Source: Reinekea sp. G2M2-21 (lineage in GTDB: Bacteria > Pseudomonadota > Gammaproteobacteria > Pseudomonadales > Natronospirillaceae). Taken from it: a DNA stretch of 64,000 nucleotides. Of the stretch, positions 32,510 to 42,046 are shown in pieces. The stretch covers positions 1,488,001 to 1,552,000 of the forward strand of contig NZ_JADPQG010000001.1 in the NCBI RefSeq assembly GCF_015687175.1, in the 5' to 3' direction. The position numbers and the translations under genes are program-made. Position 1 is the stretch's first letter. Each line of letters begins with the position of its first letter. A model generated the notes under the pieces. That model saw only the letters and a program-made list of their open reading frames with translations. It did not search any database and was not told the origin of the DNA.

Positions 32510-33688
32510 TCATTCTTCTCCAATGAGTTTCCCCAGCATAGCATGATAAATTTCTCTATCACCAATAAACCCAACGATATTTTCACCATCGTGGACCAAA
32601 ACCCCATGACCAGACTGATATCGTAACGCCATAATGGATTGCATTTTAGTGCTCAACGGCACCACCGAGACACTGGTTTTGTCAACATGCTCGGTTTCAC
32701 CTTCGCGCCATTCAACCAACCCGTATCGGGTTTCGCCGTATCGGAAATAGCTGTCTTTTACGGTACGGCCTAAACTCACCCAACTGTCGTCCCGCCTACT
32801 CAAACACTGCTCACCTGTTTCAAGGCTGGATTGATCTAGTGGTCGCATCAATGCTCGCGCATTGACCACATTGATCGGGTTAGTGTGGGCAACAAACTCG
32901 CGCACATAGTCTGTAGCCGGGTGCATGACGATATTTTCAGGCGTGTCATGTTGGACAATCTCACCGTCTTTCATAATGGCAATGTGATTGCCAAGTTTAA
33001 GTGCTTCATCCAGGTCATGACTGACAAATAAGACTGTTTTATTAAGCTGTTTCTGTAGTCGCAGCAACTCATCTTGTAACTGAGTACGGATTAGTGGATC
33101 CAACGCTGAAAAGGGTTCATCCATTAGAATAATGTCGGTTTCCATCGCGAAAGCCCGTGCCAGACCAACCCTCTGTTGCATGCCCCCGGAAAGTTGGCTA
33201 GGTTTACTGTCCGCCCATTCAGCCAAGCCGACCAAATCAAGCTGCTCCAATGCTTTCGCCCTAACTGTACGCTTGTCCAAACCTTTTTGCTCCAAACCAA
33301 ACGCAACATTTTCAGCAACCGTGAGCCATGGCATAAGCGCAAACTTTTGAAACACCATGGTGATTCGATTCATCCTCAAATCACGACGTTCATCTTCATT
33401 AAGCGCGTGAAAACTTTGTGCGCCTTGCTCGGTTTCTACGAACACTTCACCTCGACAGACCGGGTTCAGTCCGTTGGCCGTCCTGAGCAGACTAGACTTG
33501 CCCGAACCAGACAATCCCATCAAGACGCATATTTCGCCCTTACCCACTCTAAGGCTGGCATTACGAACAGCGGCGGTTAATCCAGTCTGATCCTGTATGG
33601 CTTGACGGTCTGCACCTTCATCCAACCATGACAGTGCTCGTTCAGGCTGACGACCAAAGACAACATCAACGTTTTTGAATTCTATCAT
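32510..33688 (-). CDS. choV: Choline ABC transporter ATP-binding protein
   Basis: A 392-residue ATPase of the quaternary-amine uptake ABC family. Walker A is GLSGSGKSSLLR, the Q-loop region VFQKFALMPWLTV, signature LSGGMQQRVGLARA, Walker B IILMDEPFSALD and the H-loop FVSHD. The C-terminal 110 residues resemble the regulatory CBS-like tail of this family. It is the last gene of the cho-bet operon, 18 bases after choW, so it energises choline import for betaine synthesis. Confidence 0.9.
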   Translation of the reverse strand: MIEFKNVDVVFGRQPERALSWLDEGADRQAIQDQTGLTAAVRNASLRVGKGEICVLMGLSGSGKSSLLRTANGLNPVCRGEVFVETEQGAQSFHALNEDERRDLRMNRITMVFQKFALMPWLTVAENVAFGLEQKGLDKRTVRAKALEQLDLVGLAEWADSKPSQLSGGMQQRVGLARAFAMETDIILMDEPFSALDPLIRTQLQDELLRLQKQLNKTVLFVSHDLDEALKLGNHIAIMKDGEIVQHDTPENIVMHPATDYVREFVAHTNPINVVNARALMRPLDQSSLETGEQCLSRRDDSWVSLGRTVKDSYFRYGETRYGLVEWREGETEHVDKTSVSVVPLSTKMQSIMALRYQSGHGVLVHDGENIVGFIGDREIYHAMLGKLIGEE

Positions 33689-33706
33689 TTTGATTTCGTC
33701 TCCTGA

Positions 33707-34534
33707 TTATTCGGTTTTAAATAGGCGATCTAGCATGATTGCAACCAGCACAATCGCCAACCCGGCTTCAAAGCCAGTCGCAATATCAACGGTGTTCAAC
33801 GCTCGAACAACAGGCTTGCCGAGCCCATCAGCACCCACTAATGCCGCAATGACCACCATGGATAGGCTCAACATGATGCATTGAGTAATACCAGCACGGA
33901 TATTGGACATAGCCGCCGGAATTTCCACTTTCAACAACAGGCTTCGTTTAGTACAACCAAAAGCCCGACCAGCTTCCAACAACTCTTCCGGGACCTCAGA
34001 TATGCCCAGATAAGTGAGTCGGATCGGCGCGGCAATAGCAAACACCAGGGTGGAAATCAAGCCTGGCACGACACCGAGGCCGAACAAGGTCAATGCAGGA
34101 ATCAAGTAAACGAATGGCGGGATGGTTTGCATCAAGTCCAATAGTGGCCGCAGTACTCGATACAGCCATGGACGGTGCGCAGCGGCAATCCCAATGGGTA
34201 CACCTATCAAAACACACAAACCCGTGGCGTAAATAATCAATGAAAAGGTCTCTATGGTTTCTTCCCAGTAGCCCAAGTTCCAAACCAACAAAAGTGACAT
34301 AATAAAAAACGCAGTCACGCCTTTATTGCGCTGTCGCCAAAACACCAACGCGGCAACAATGCCAATAAATAGCCAAGGAGGAAGAAACGAAAGCACATTC
34401 ACCAAGCTTTCGATCATAATTTCAAGCACAACGGACACGGCGTCGAAAAACGAACCACTGACATCAATCAGCCCATCCATCAGACTCTCGGCCCATTGGC
34501 CAATTGGTAATTTATGTTCCGTAATAAAACTCAT
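33707..34534 (-). CDS. choW: Choline ABC transporter permease
   Basis: A 275-residue inner-membrane permease of the ProW/OpuAB-type family. Several helices are visible, and the EAA-like loop is GRAFGCTKRSLLLKVEIPAAMSNIRAGITQ. The periplasmic N-terminal helix carries a short amphipathic start. It lies between choX and choV, with a hairpin in the choX-choW gap. Confidence 0.9.
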   Translation of the reverse strand: MSFITEHKLPIGQWAESLMDGLIDVSGSFFDAVSVVLEIMIESLVNVLSFLPPWLFIGIVAALVFWRQRNKGVTAFFIMSLLLVWNLGYWEETIETFSLIIYATGLCVLIGVPIGIAAAHRPWLYRVLRPLLDLMQTIPPFVYLIPALTLFGLGVVPGLISTLVFAIAAPIRLTYLGISEVPEELLEAGRAFGCTKRSLLLKVEIPAAMSNIRAGITQCIMLSLSMVVIAALVGADGLGKPVVRALNTVDIATGFEAGLAIVLVAIMLDRLFKTE

Positions 34535-34566
34535 AAGTTAGATATCTTTTTTGAAAATAAGAAAAC

Positions 34567-34593
34567 TCCGGTTGGCGCTAATCACCAACCGGA
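34567..34593 (-). other. Intra-operon hairpin between choX and choW
   Basis: TCCGGTTGG-CGCTAATCA-CCAACCGGA forms a 9-bp perfect stem just after choX. It is followed by GTTTTCTT on the transcribed strand. Such hairpins behind binding-protein genes commonly stabilise the upstream message or partly terminate, giving more binding protein than permease. Confidence 0.65.
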
Positions 34594-34601
34594 ACCGCAG
34601 A

Positions 34602-35528
34602 TCACAAATTCAAGTGAGCTTTAACTGCCGGTAAAGCAGGCTGACCATCAATGGTGGTTACCCCGGCTAACCAGGACACCAAAACATCTTGGTTCTTCTT
34701 CAGCCAAGCTTCAGCAGCTTCTTCTGGTTTTTCACCGTCATTCAAGATTGCAGCCATGACTTCGTTTTCGGCTGCCAAGGTAAAGGTGAGATTGGTTAAC
34801 AGTGCACCAACATTGCTACACTCTTCCGTGTAACCTTTGCGAACGTTGGTGTAAACGCTGGCGCCACCGTAATCTGGACCAAAGAAATCATCGCCACCGG
34901 TCAGGTAAGCCAGTTCAAAATTGGCGTTCATCGGGTGTGGCTCCCAGCCAAGGAAGACGATCCAGTTCTCGCGACGGGTTGCCCGCTTCACCTGCGACAA
35001 CATACCGGCTTCGCTGGACTCGACTAATTCAAAACCCTGCAAACCAAATGCGTTTTGATCAATCATGTCCTGAATCAAGCGGTTACCATCATTACCAGGT
35101 TCAATACCGTAAATGCGTCCGTCAAACTCATCCGCAAACTTCGCTAAATCGGCAAAATCTTTAACACCCGCGTCATATACATACTTCGGAACCGCCAGCG
35201 TGTATTTCGCCCCCGATAGGTTCTTATGAATGGTTTCCACTGTACCCGCGTCACGATATGGCTTAATGTCCCCTTCCATGGTTGGCATCCAGTTCCCCAG
35301 GAAAACGTCAACATCACCATTTTCAATCGACTTATACGTCACAGGTACCGACAACAACTGGGTATCTGTTTTGTAGCCCATACCTTCCAGTAGCGTCGAC
35401 GCTATCGCCGTTGTTGCAGTAATGTCAGTCCAACCGACATCGGAAAAGCGAACGGTTTCACACTGGTCCGCGTGAGCGGTTAATGTTGCAGACGCGGCGA
35501 GAATGGGAAGAATCAGTTTCAATTTCAT
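34602..35528 (-). CDS. choX: Choline ABC transporter substrate-binding protein
   Basis: A 308-residue periplasmic protein with a signal peptide (KLKLILPILAASATLTAHA-D). Choline-cage positions are visible as Trp in GWTD, Trp in LGNWMP and Trp in LGWEPHPMN, matching the aromatic box of ChoX-type proteins. It presents choline to the ChoW permease. A hairpin follows the gene and could raise its level over choW and choV. It comes after betA in the same operon, with a 144-base gap. Confidence 0.9.
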   Translation of the reverse strand: MKLKLILPILAASATLTAHADQCETVRFSDVGWTDITATTAIASTLLEGMGYKTDTQLLSVPVTYKSIENGDVDVFLGNWMPTMEGDIKPYRDAGTVETIHKNLSGAKYTLAVPKYVYDAGVKDFADLAKFADEFDGRIYGIEPGNDGNRLIQDMIDQNAFGLQGFELVESSEAGMLSQVKRATRRENWIVFLGWEPHPMNANFELAYLTGGDDFFGPDYGGASVYTNVRKGYTEECSNVGALLTNLTFTLAAENEVMAAILNDGEKPEEAAEAWLKKNQDVLVSWLAGVTTIDGQPALPAVKAHLNL

Positions 35529-35672
35529 TATCGTTCCTATCTTTTGAAGTTTTCGTTGTTACAGAGCGTTGGAAAAAAGTGCCTAAAAGCTTTATTTTTC
35601 GACGGTCTGATTGAAAGAATGCGCGTGCTTTTGCAAGCACTGACGCACTTCGTGCTGGTTAAATCTGCTGTT

Positions 35673-37346
35673 TTATGAGTTGGCACTACCGCGCCTCTGC
35701 CGCTGCTGCCATTTCGAATCGCCTTTGACCGGCACATTGGCAGGCGGCATAGCATGACCGCGCAATATTAAATCAGCCGCGCGCTCGGCAACCATAATCG
35801 TTGGGGCATTCAAATTACCATTGGGGATGGTGGGAAAAATGGATGAGTCTACAACCCGCAACCCGGTAATGCCACGTACTCTCGTGTGTGAGTCCACAAC
35901 GGCCATATCGTCCTCGCCCATTTTGCAAGAACAGGATGGATGGTAAGCACTTTCCACATGGCTACGGATGAACGCATCAATCTGTTCATCACTTCGAACA
36001 TGTTCACCAGGTTGAATTTCGCCATCGCGATAATCGTCAAAGGCCGGTTGGGCAATGATTTCACGCGTCAACCGTACACAATCTCGGAAGCCTTCACGAT
36101 CAGCTGCCGCTTGCAAGTAATTAAATTGGATTAATGGTGCGTGCATAGGGTCAGAAGATTTTGCGCGAACAAAACCACGACTCTGTGGCTTGTTGTGACC
36201 AATGTGCACCTGAAAGCCATGGCCATTGAACGCCGCTCGTCCGTCATAACGCATCGCTGCCGGCAAAAAGTGGTATTGCAAATCTGGCCATGCCACTCCA
36301 GCTTTTGAACGGATAAATCCACAGCTTTCGAAGTGGTTGGTCGCGCCCAAACCGGTCTTAAACAGCAACCACTGCGCGCCGATCAAACCTTTACTGAATA
36401 AGTTTAATTTCCCATTCAAAGTGATGGGCTGTTTGCATTTAAATTGAAAATAGAACTCAAGATGGTCCTGCAGATTCTCACCAACTCCCGGAAGATCGTG
36501 CTTCACTTCGATACCGACTGCCGTGAGGTGTTCGGCATTCCCGATACCAGATAATTGCAACAAATGAGGGGACCCTATAGAGCCCGCACTCAAAATGATT
36601 TCCTTTGTGGCGGTTACACTGATCGCTTTTCCCTGATGTTCAAACACAATTCCAGTCGCTTTTTTCCCATCTAACATCACGCGATGCACAAGCGCATGGG
36701 TAACGACTGTCAAATTTCGACGTCGCATGGCGGGACGCAAATAAGCGTTTGCTGTCGACCAACGGCGCCCATCTTTTACCGTCATGTGCATGGCACCGAA
36801 GCCTTCCTGCTGCGCGCCATTATAATCTTTCGTAAATTCGTAACCGGCTTGCTGCCCCGCTTCTATGAACGCCTTATACAGTGGATTTTTCATTTGATTG
36901 CCATTATTGACGCCTAAAGGCCCCTGCGCACCACGGTAATCATCTCCACCAAAAGCCCAGCTTTCCGCTTTTTTAAAATAAGGTAGGCAATGCTGGTAGT
37001 CCCAGCCATTGGCTCCCTGCTCCGCCCATTGGTCGAAATCCTGAGCATGGCCACGAACGTAAACCATACCGTTAATGGACGAAGAGCCGCCCAACACTTT
37101 ACCGCGTGGACAATGCATTTTCCGGTTATCCAGATAAGGCTCCGGTTCTGTTTCAAATTGCCAGGCATATTTTTTAGTATTCATCGGTATGGATAACGCT
37201 GTTGGCATCTGAATAAAAATGCTTTTATCGCTTCCACCGGTTTCGACTAGCAATACTTTGTTCTCGCTATCTTCACTAAGTCGGTTGGCTAAAACGCAAC
37301 CTGCCGATCCAGCACCGACAATGATGTAATCGTATTGGGAATTCAT
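35673..37346 (-). CDS. betA: Choline dehydrogenase
   Basis: A 557-residue GMC-type flavoenzyme that oxidises choline to betaine aldehyde. The FAD dinucleotide loop is [17 protein letters not shown]. The catalytic His lies in [10 protein letters not shown], and the second conserved His/Asn position is replaced by [19 protein letters not shown] near the end, as usual in BetA. The frame begins at ATG 37361, directly after the betB TGA. ATG 37346 is better, with AGGAC 5 bases upstream and a typical BetA start. Operon with betB and betI. Confidence 0.95.
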   Translation of the reverse strand: MNSQYDYIIVGAGSAGCVLANRLSEDSENKVLLVETGGSDKSIFIQMPTALSIPMNTKKYAWQFETEPEPYLDNRKMHCPRGKVLGGSSSINGMVYVRGHAQDFDQWAEQGANGWDYQHCLPYFKKAESWAFGGDDYRGAQGPLGVNNGNQMKNPLYKAFIEAGQQAGYEFTKDYNGAQQEGFGAMHMTVKDGRRWSTANAYLRPAMRRRNLTVVTHALVHRVMLDGKKATGIVFEHQGKAISVTATKEIILSAGSIGSPHLLQLSGIGNAEHLTAVGIEVKHDLPGVGENLQDHLEFYFQFKCKQPITLNGKLNLFSKGLIGAQWLLFKTGLGATNHFESCGFIRSKAGVAWPDLQYHFLPAAMRYDGRAAFNGHGFQVHIGHNKPQSRGFVRAKSSDPMHAPLIQFNYLQAAADREGFRDCVRLTREIIAQPAFDDYRDGEIQPGEHVRSDEQIDAFIRSHVESAYHPSCSCKMGEDDMAVVDSHTRVRGITGLRVVDSSIFPTIPNGNLNAPTIMVAERAADLILRGHAMPPANVPVKGDSKWQQRQRRGSANS

Positions 37347-37361
37347 AATTGTCCTGTTCAT

Positions 37362-38825
37362 TCAAAATGGGCTTTCGATCGGGTTCATACCGACATACAC
37401 CGCTTTCAGCTGGGTGTATTGATGCAAGGTCGACATGCCATTCTCGCGGCCGATGCCGGATTGCTTGTACCCACCGACCGCCATCTCTGCCGGACTGTTA
37501 CCGTAGGCATTAATCCAGCAAATTCCTGCCTTGATCTGGTGAATAACCCGGTGTGCTCGCTGAATGTTGTTGGTGAACACGCCCGCGGCCAGCCCTAGGT
37601 GAGTGTTATTAGCGCGCGCTATGACCTCTTCCTCACCGTTGAACGACAGTACCGACATCACCGGTCCAAATATTTCTTCTCGTACGATAGTCATGTCGTC
37701 GTGACAATCGGTGAAAACAGTTGGTGCGACAAAATATCCATCGGGAACATCGGTCGGCGACAAGGCAGTGCCACCACATAACAATGTGGCACCTTCAGCT
37801 TTTCCTTTTTCGATATAGTTCAACACCAATGTCTGATGTTTTTTTGAAATCAGTGCACCAAAATTTACCGATGGATTCATTGGGTCGCCAATAACGATGT
37901 TCTCTTTTACCCGCTGAACAAGTCGTGATAAAAAAGCATCTTGAATGGACTCATGCACAAACACTCGAGTGCCATTGGTGCATATCTCGCCCTGCGTATA
38001 GAAGTTACCTAACATGGCTGCGGAAACAGCCTGATCAATATCTGCGTCTTCGAATACGATCAGTGGGGATTTACCACCCAACTCCATCGTGACATCTTTT
38101 AATGTTGATGCAGCGGCAGCCATAACCTTTTTCCCGGTGCCGACTTCACCGGTAAAAGACACCTTGGCGATATCCGGATGATGGGTTAACAGCTCACCCA
38201 CACGATGGTTACCTTGTACCACATTAAATACGCCAGGGGGTAAACCTGCTTCACGAAATATTTCCGCCAATTTGAGTGCCCCCAATGGCGTTTCCTCCGA
38301 GGGTTTGAAAATCATTGCATTTCCGGCTGCCAGCGCGGGCGCGGCTTTCCAGCACGCGATCTGTAAAGGATAATTCCACGCACCAATGCCCGCACAGACA
38401 CCTAATGGCTCACGCCGAGAGTAATAGAAATCGCCCCCTAAATCCTGCTGATTACCCTCTATCGACGCCGCCAATCCGGCAAAAAACTCGATAGAATCCG
38501 CTCCGGTTGCGACATCTACTACACTGGCTTCTTGCCAGGGTTTGCCCGTATCAATCACCTCAATCTTAGCTAACTCATCGTTACGATCCCGTAACAGGGC
38601 AACCGCTTTTAGTAAAATGCGACCACGTTCTGTGCCCGTCATCGCAGACCATCGTGCAAACCCTCGTAGTGCGCTTTCGACTGCTCGGTTAACAAGATCT
38701 TCACTGGCTTGCTCTACCTGATACGCCACATGACCGGTGGCAGGATTAATAACGTTAAAGACTTCTCCTGCTTCGCCGGCAACGTATTGCCCATCAATAA
38801 AGGACTGAAAAATGTCGTTAGTCAT
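37362..38825 (-). CDS. betB: Betaine aldehyde dehydrogenase
   Basis: A 487-residue NAD(P)-dependent aldehyde dehydrogenase that makes glycine betaine, an osmoprotectant. The catalytic Cys lies in GEICTNGTR and the general base Glu in ELGGKSP; the NAD-binding region is around [12 protein letters not shown]. Length equals E. coli BetB (490). It overlaps the 3' end of betI by 8 bases and is followed directly by betA. Confidence 0.95.
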   Translation of the reverse strand: MTNDIFQSFIDGQYVAGEAGEVFNVINPATGHVAYQVEQASEDLVNRAVESALRGFARWSAMTGTERGRILLKAVALLRDRNDELAKIEVIDTGKPWQEASVVDVATGADSIEFFAGLAASIEGNQQDLGGDFYYSRREPLGVCAGIGAWNYPLQIACWKAAPALAAGNAMIFKPSEETPLGALKLAEIFREAGLPPGVFNVVQGNHRVGELLTHHPDIAKVSFTGEVGTGKKVMAAAASTLKDVTMELGGKSPLIVFEDADIDQAVSAAMLGNFYTQGEICTNGTRVFVHESIQDAFLSRLVQRVKENIVIGDPMNPSVNFGALISKKHQTLVLNYIEKGKAEGATLLCGGTALSPTDVPDGYFVAPTVFTDCHDDMTIVREEIFGPVMSVLSFNGEEEVIARANNTHLGLAAGVFTNNIQRAHRVIHQIKAGICWINAYGNSPAEMAVGGYKQSGIGRENGMSTLHQYTQLKAVYVGMNPIESPF

Positions 38826-39456
38826 GTCGTCTTGTTCCTAGCGTTTTGTGAGTTACATTGGCCTGAGTTTGAGACTGTCGAATGACGCCTTGGACATAGG
38901 CCATGCAATAATTTCCGCTGTCTGCGACTGAAATGGGATGAGTGCTCAACGCCATCCGCAACCAAAGACCATCGATCAACGCGGCAGTGGTCTGTGCAGC
39001 TTCCTCCACCCGTTCTTTCGGCAACAACCGACGAAAGGAGAAGCGCAGATTAGAGAGTAAACGACGCTCATTAACTTGCTGAAGTGCGGAGAATTCCGGG
39101 TCATGCATGGCCTGGGACCAGAACGCCAACCAGGTTTTAGAGGCTTTATCAGAGGTTTGAATCTGGGCAAAATTTGCCTTGATAATCGCGCGCAATCGCG
39201 CAACTGAATCCTCAGGATTTATCTGGCGCAATTCTTTCATTAACTCATCGTGCAACGACTGCAGCAAAAATCGTACTGTTGCAGCCAACAACCCCTGCTT
39301 ACCACCAAAGTAATGATTAATAATGCCAGTGGAAACACCTGCCAACTGAGCAATGGTACTAATTGTCGTACCCATCAGACCATGACGCTCAACAGACAGC
39401 AGCGTCGCTTCAATCAACTGATGTTGACGCAATGGCTTCATCCCCACTTTTGGCAT
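38818..39456 (-). CDS. betI: TetR-family choline-responsive repressor
   Basis: A 212-residue TetR-type regulator. The N-terminal helix-turn-helix ([55 protein letters not shown]) is the BetI pattern. It is the first gene of the operon. A symmetric TetR-type operator lies 35 bases upstream, consistent with autorepression relieved by choline. Confidence 0.92.
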   Translation of the reverse strand: MPKVGMKPLRQHQLIEATLLSVERHGLMGTTISTIAQLAGVSTGIINHYFGGKQGLLAATVRFLLQSLHDELMKELRQINPEDSVARLRAIIKANFAQIQTSDKASKTWLAFWSQAMHDPEFSALQQVNERRLLSNLRFSFRRLLPKERVEEAAQTTAALIDGLWLRMALSTHPISVADSGNYCMAYVQGVIRQSQTQANVTHKTLGTRRHD

Positions 39457-39490
39457 GCACTTGCCTCCTCTCCGGTCTGATTTATTTTTA

Positions 39491-39504
39491 ATTGATCGTT
39501 CAAT
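39491..39504. promoter_or_regulatory. BetI-like operator
   Basis: ATTGATCGTTCAAT is a dyad (ATTGA / TCAAT) that resembles the ATTGAACG-type BetI site of E. coli. It lies 35 bases upstream of the betI ATG, within AT-rich promoter sequence. Confidence 0.6.
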
Positions 39505-39729
39505 TTAAAATAAATGATAACCAATATCATGTGGGAACCTCAAGTACACGAAAGAATTCTTCGCGTAATTCTGGCGATTTTTGCCTTATTTATTAGCATA
39601 AAAACAATCGAAACAGCCATAACAGGGGATTTCAGCACGATACCAAGAAGTCGATGTTTATTTTATTTTGCTCTCTAATATTTCGTTCTCTTTATATTTT
39701 AGAGCCCAATACAACCTAATTTGGTTGAA
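39505..39729. other. AT-rich region upstream of the bet operon
   Basis: Most of this stretch is AT-rich with no gene I can support. It is flanked by the BetI-like operator and a small open frame. Confidence 0.4.
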
Positions 39730-39867
39730 ATGCGAACAACTGAAATAGAGAAGCCATGTCAAAAAGGTGAAGTCTGGTCGGCTGATGAACCACCAGAAAT
39801 TGAGATACTCAGGGCGTCATATCCCGCCCTGATAAAATGCATTAAGAAGAAAAAGATACCGCAATAA
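39730..39867 (+). CDS. Possible 45-residue small ORF
   Basis: ATG CGA ACA ... TAA encodes a 45-residue polar, Lys-rich peptide (EKPCQKGEVWSADEPPEIEIL then KCIKKKKIPQ). There is no clear Shine-Dalgarno, and part of it overlaps a 7-bp hairpin (CAGGGCG / CGCCCTG, 39810-39831). It could be chance. Confidence 0.2.
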   Translation: MRTTEIEKPCQKGEVWSADEPPEIEILRASYPALIKCIKKKKIPQ

Positions 39868-39947
39868 GTGAGAAATGGATGTGATGACCGCAATTCAGGT
39901 CCGCGTTACGGCATGCTAATCATCCAGAGACGCGTCACTGTCAGTGT

Positions 39948-40268
39948 TTACTGCAAGTGATGAGTTTGGGCATCGATCGACTGCAATCGATACCCTAATA
40001 GCGAAACCGTGCCGCGATAGCGGTATTCACCGGTTGAGGTGAACTCAAAACAATAAGTCCGTTGTAAATTAATGGCTCCCCTGCTGTTGCGGGCAAACCA
40101 CAGCTTACGCAATACCAGCGATTCATCCAACAATTGAATATCGTGATCATCACAGTAGCGCTTCACATGCTTCAAAGCTGAAGCTTTGACACCCTGACCG
40201 TGCCACCAAAGCCCGGCAATCACAATAAATACGGACAGCCAGACGACATCACTAAGCATTAGGTTCAA
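39948..40268 (-). CDS. DUF3301 membrane-anchored protein
   Basis: A 106-residue protein of the DUF3301 family. A single N-terminal helix (SDVVWLSVFIVIAGLWWHG) precedes a conserved cytosolic part (HVKRYCDDHDIQLLDESLVLRKLWFARNSRGAINLQRTYCFEFTSTGEYRYRGTVSLLGYRL). Function unknown. Start is uncertain: TTG 40268 has GGAG 5 bases upstream and overlaps the exporter stop as TTGA, while ATG 40259 is also possible. Confidence 0.8.
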   Translation of the reverse strand: MNLMLSDVVWLSVFIVIAGLWWHGQGVKASALKHVKRYCDDHDIQLLDESLVLRKLWFARNSRGAINLQRTYCFEFTSTGEYRYRGTVSLLGYRLQSIDAQTHHLQ

Positions 40269-42046
40269 ATAATCTCCAAAGCACCGTTTACGGTGGCCTG
40301 AGTTTCACTAAGTAAGTTGGCATAGGCGCCACCCTTGGCCACTAACGATTCATGATTACCCTGTTCTACGATGCGCCCCTGATCGAGCACGAGAATCGTA
40401 TCGGAATGGCGAATGGTGCTTAATCGGTGGGCAATGGCGATCACTGTTTTTTCTGCAAAGAATCGACTAATGGCTTTTTGAATCAGGTTCTCGGTAATGG
40501 AGTCAACGGAACTGGTTGCTTCATCCAACATAATGACCTGCCCCCCTTGAGCGACTGCTCGCGCAAAGGATATGAGCTGCGTTTGGCCTGCCGACAAATT
40601 ACTGCCGTTAGCATTCAGCTTAAGGTCATACCCTTGTTCGTGTCTATCAATAAATTCATTAGCGTAAACATACGCAGCTGCGTCGCGGACCTGTTGGTCA
40701 TCAATCCCTTCTTTACCCAAGGAAATATTGAACCGAATACTTTGTTCAAAGAGAAAAACATCTTGTTGCATCAAGGAAAATAAATGCATGGAATCCTCAA
40801 TGGCCAATGCAGACAGTTCCAGTCCGTTCAACAAAATGCTGCCTTCATAGTCCTGATATACCTTGGAGATCAATCGCAGAATCGTTGATTTGCCCGACCC
40901 CGTTGTGCCTACCAAGGCCAACTGATGCCCCTTTTCCAATTTAAACGACACATCCTTTAATACATACGGCGTTTGGCTGTTGTAGCGGAAAGAGACATTA
41001 CGGAATTCCAGCGACTCAAAATCGCGCAAGCGGTTGGCTACATCCTCGGACTTCAGTAACTGTCGCCCATCTTCTTCCAGAGTTTCCGTAAACAATTCTT
41101 CAATATGATCAAACGCGGCAAAGGATCGCTGAATGGCTGCGATCTGCGACGTAAAATCGCGCAGCGGCACAAACACTTTCTCCATTGTATTGATAAACGC
41201 AATTAAAACCCCAAGGGACAATGCCTCTTGCAAGACCAACCCGGATCCATACCAAATGATTAAACCAATGGTAATAGAGGTTACGCCGGTAATGATGGAA
41301 AACAACGCGGCGTCGTATTTGTTGGTTTTTAATTGTGCATGTAGAAACTCTGACGTGTGTTCTTTGTATCGCGCTTCCACTTCCTGTTCAGCCCGGTAAA
41401 GTTGAACCGTTTTAATCCCGAGCAAACATTCCTGCAAATAACCTGTGCCTTTGGCTAAGGATGAACGGGTAATTTTAAACATAGCGCGCAGCTTATTACG
41501 CACGAAGTGCGTGAGGTAAAGTACTGGTGGAAACACAACAAGAACCACCAACGTTAACTGCCAGTCAATCACCAACATTAACACCAGCAAAGCAACGGTG
41601 TTGATGGAGTCCCGCACCAGAGATAGAAAACTCAAAACAAAGGAGTCGGATATGGCTTCCAGGTCGCTGGTTAACCGCGAGAGTGTCACACCGGTCGGTG
41701 TCCGATCAAAATAACTGCGCGGTAATTTCAAAATGCGACCAAACAAGGCCATGCGCATATCAAAGACGGTATACTGCCCCATTTTCCGCAAGAAATAAGA
41801 ATAACTGCTTTCCGAAATGTAATTTAAAAGAGTAACGATCACCATCAGAAAAATTAAAACAGACAAACCCGTCAGTTCCCCGATGGCCAGGTGCTCATCG
41901 ATCACTTTAATGGTTAACCAAGGAAACGCTAAACTGGTCGCAATAGATACAGGCAACATCGCAATACCAATAAACGCAGGTACTTTGTATTTGCGAGCGA
42001 ACAGCAAAAAGTGCTTCAGATAGTTGAGGTCAATTACATTTATCAT
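40265..42046 (-). CDS. ABC exporter half-transporter, MdlB-like
   Basis: A 593-residue fusion of a six-helix permease and an ATPase domain. Walker A is VGTTGSGKSTILRLI; the signature is NLSAGQTQL, altered from LSGGQ; Walker B is VIMLDEATSSVD with the catalytic Glu intact. The partner gene just upstream has the opposite alterations, so the two should form a heterodimer with one catalytic and one degenerate site. Overlaps its partner by 4 bases (ATGA). Confidence 0.88.
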   Translation of the reverse strand: MINVIDLNYLKHFLLFARKYKVPAFIGIAMLPVSIATSLAFPWLTIKVIDEHLAIGELTGLSVLIFLMVIVTLLNYISESSYSYFLRKMGQYTVFDMRMALFGRILKLPRSYFDRTPTGVTLSRLTSDLEAISDSFVLSFLSLVRDSINTVALLVLMLVIDWQLTLVVLVVFPPVLYLTHFVRNKLRAMFKITRSSLAKGTGYLQECLLGIKTVQLYRAEQEVEARYKEHTSEFLHAQLKTNKYDAALFSIITGVTSITIGLIIWYGSGLVLQEALSLGVLIAFINTMEKVFVPLRDFTSQIAAIQRSFAAFDHIEELFTETLEEDGRQLLKSEDVANRLRDFESLEFRNVSFRYNSQTPYVLKDVSFKLEKGHQLALVGTTGSGKSTILRLISKVYQDYEGSILLNGLELSALAIEDSMHLFSLMQQDVFLFEQSIRFNISLGKEGIDDQQVRDAAAYVYANEFIDRHEQGYDLKLNANGSNLSAGQTQLISFARAVAQGGQVIMLDEATSSVDSITENLIQKAISRFFAEKTVIAIAHRLSTIRHSDTILVLDQGRIVEQGNHESLVAKGGAYANLLSETQATVNGALEII

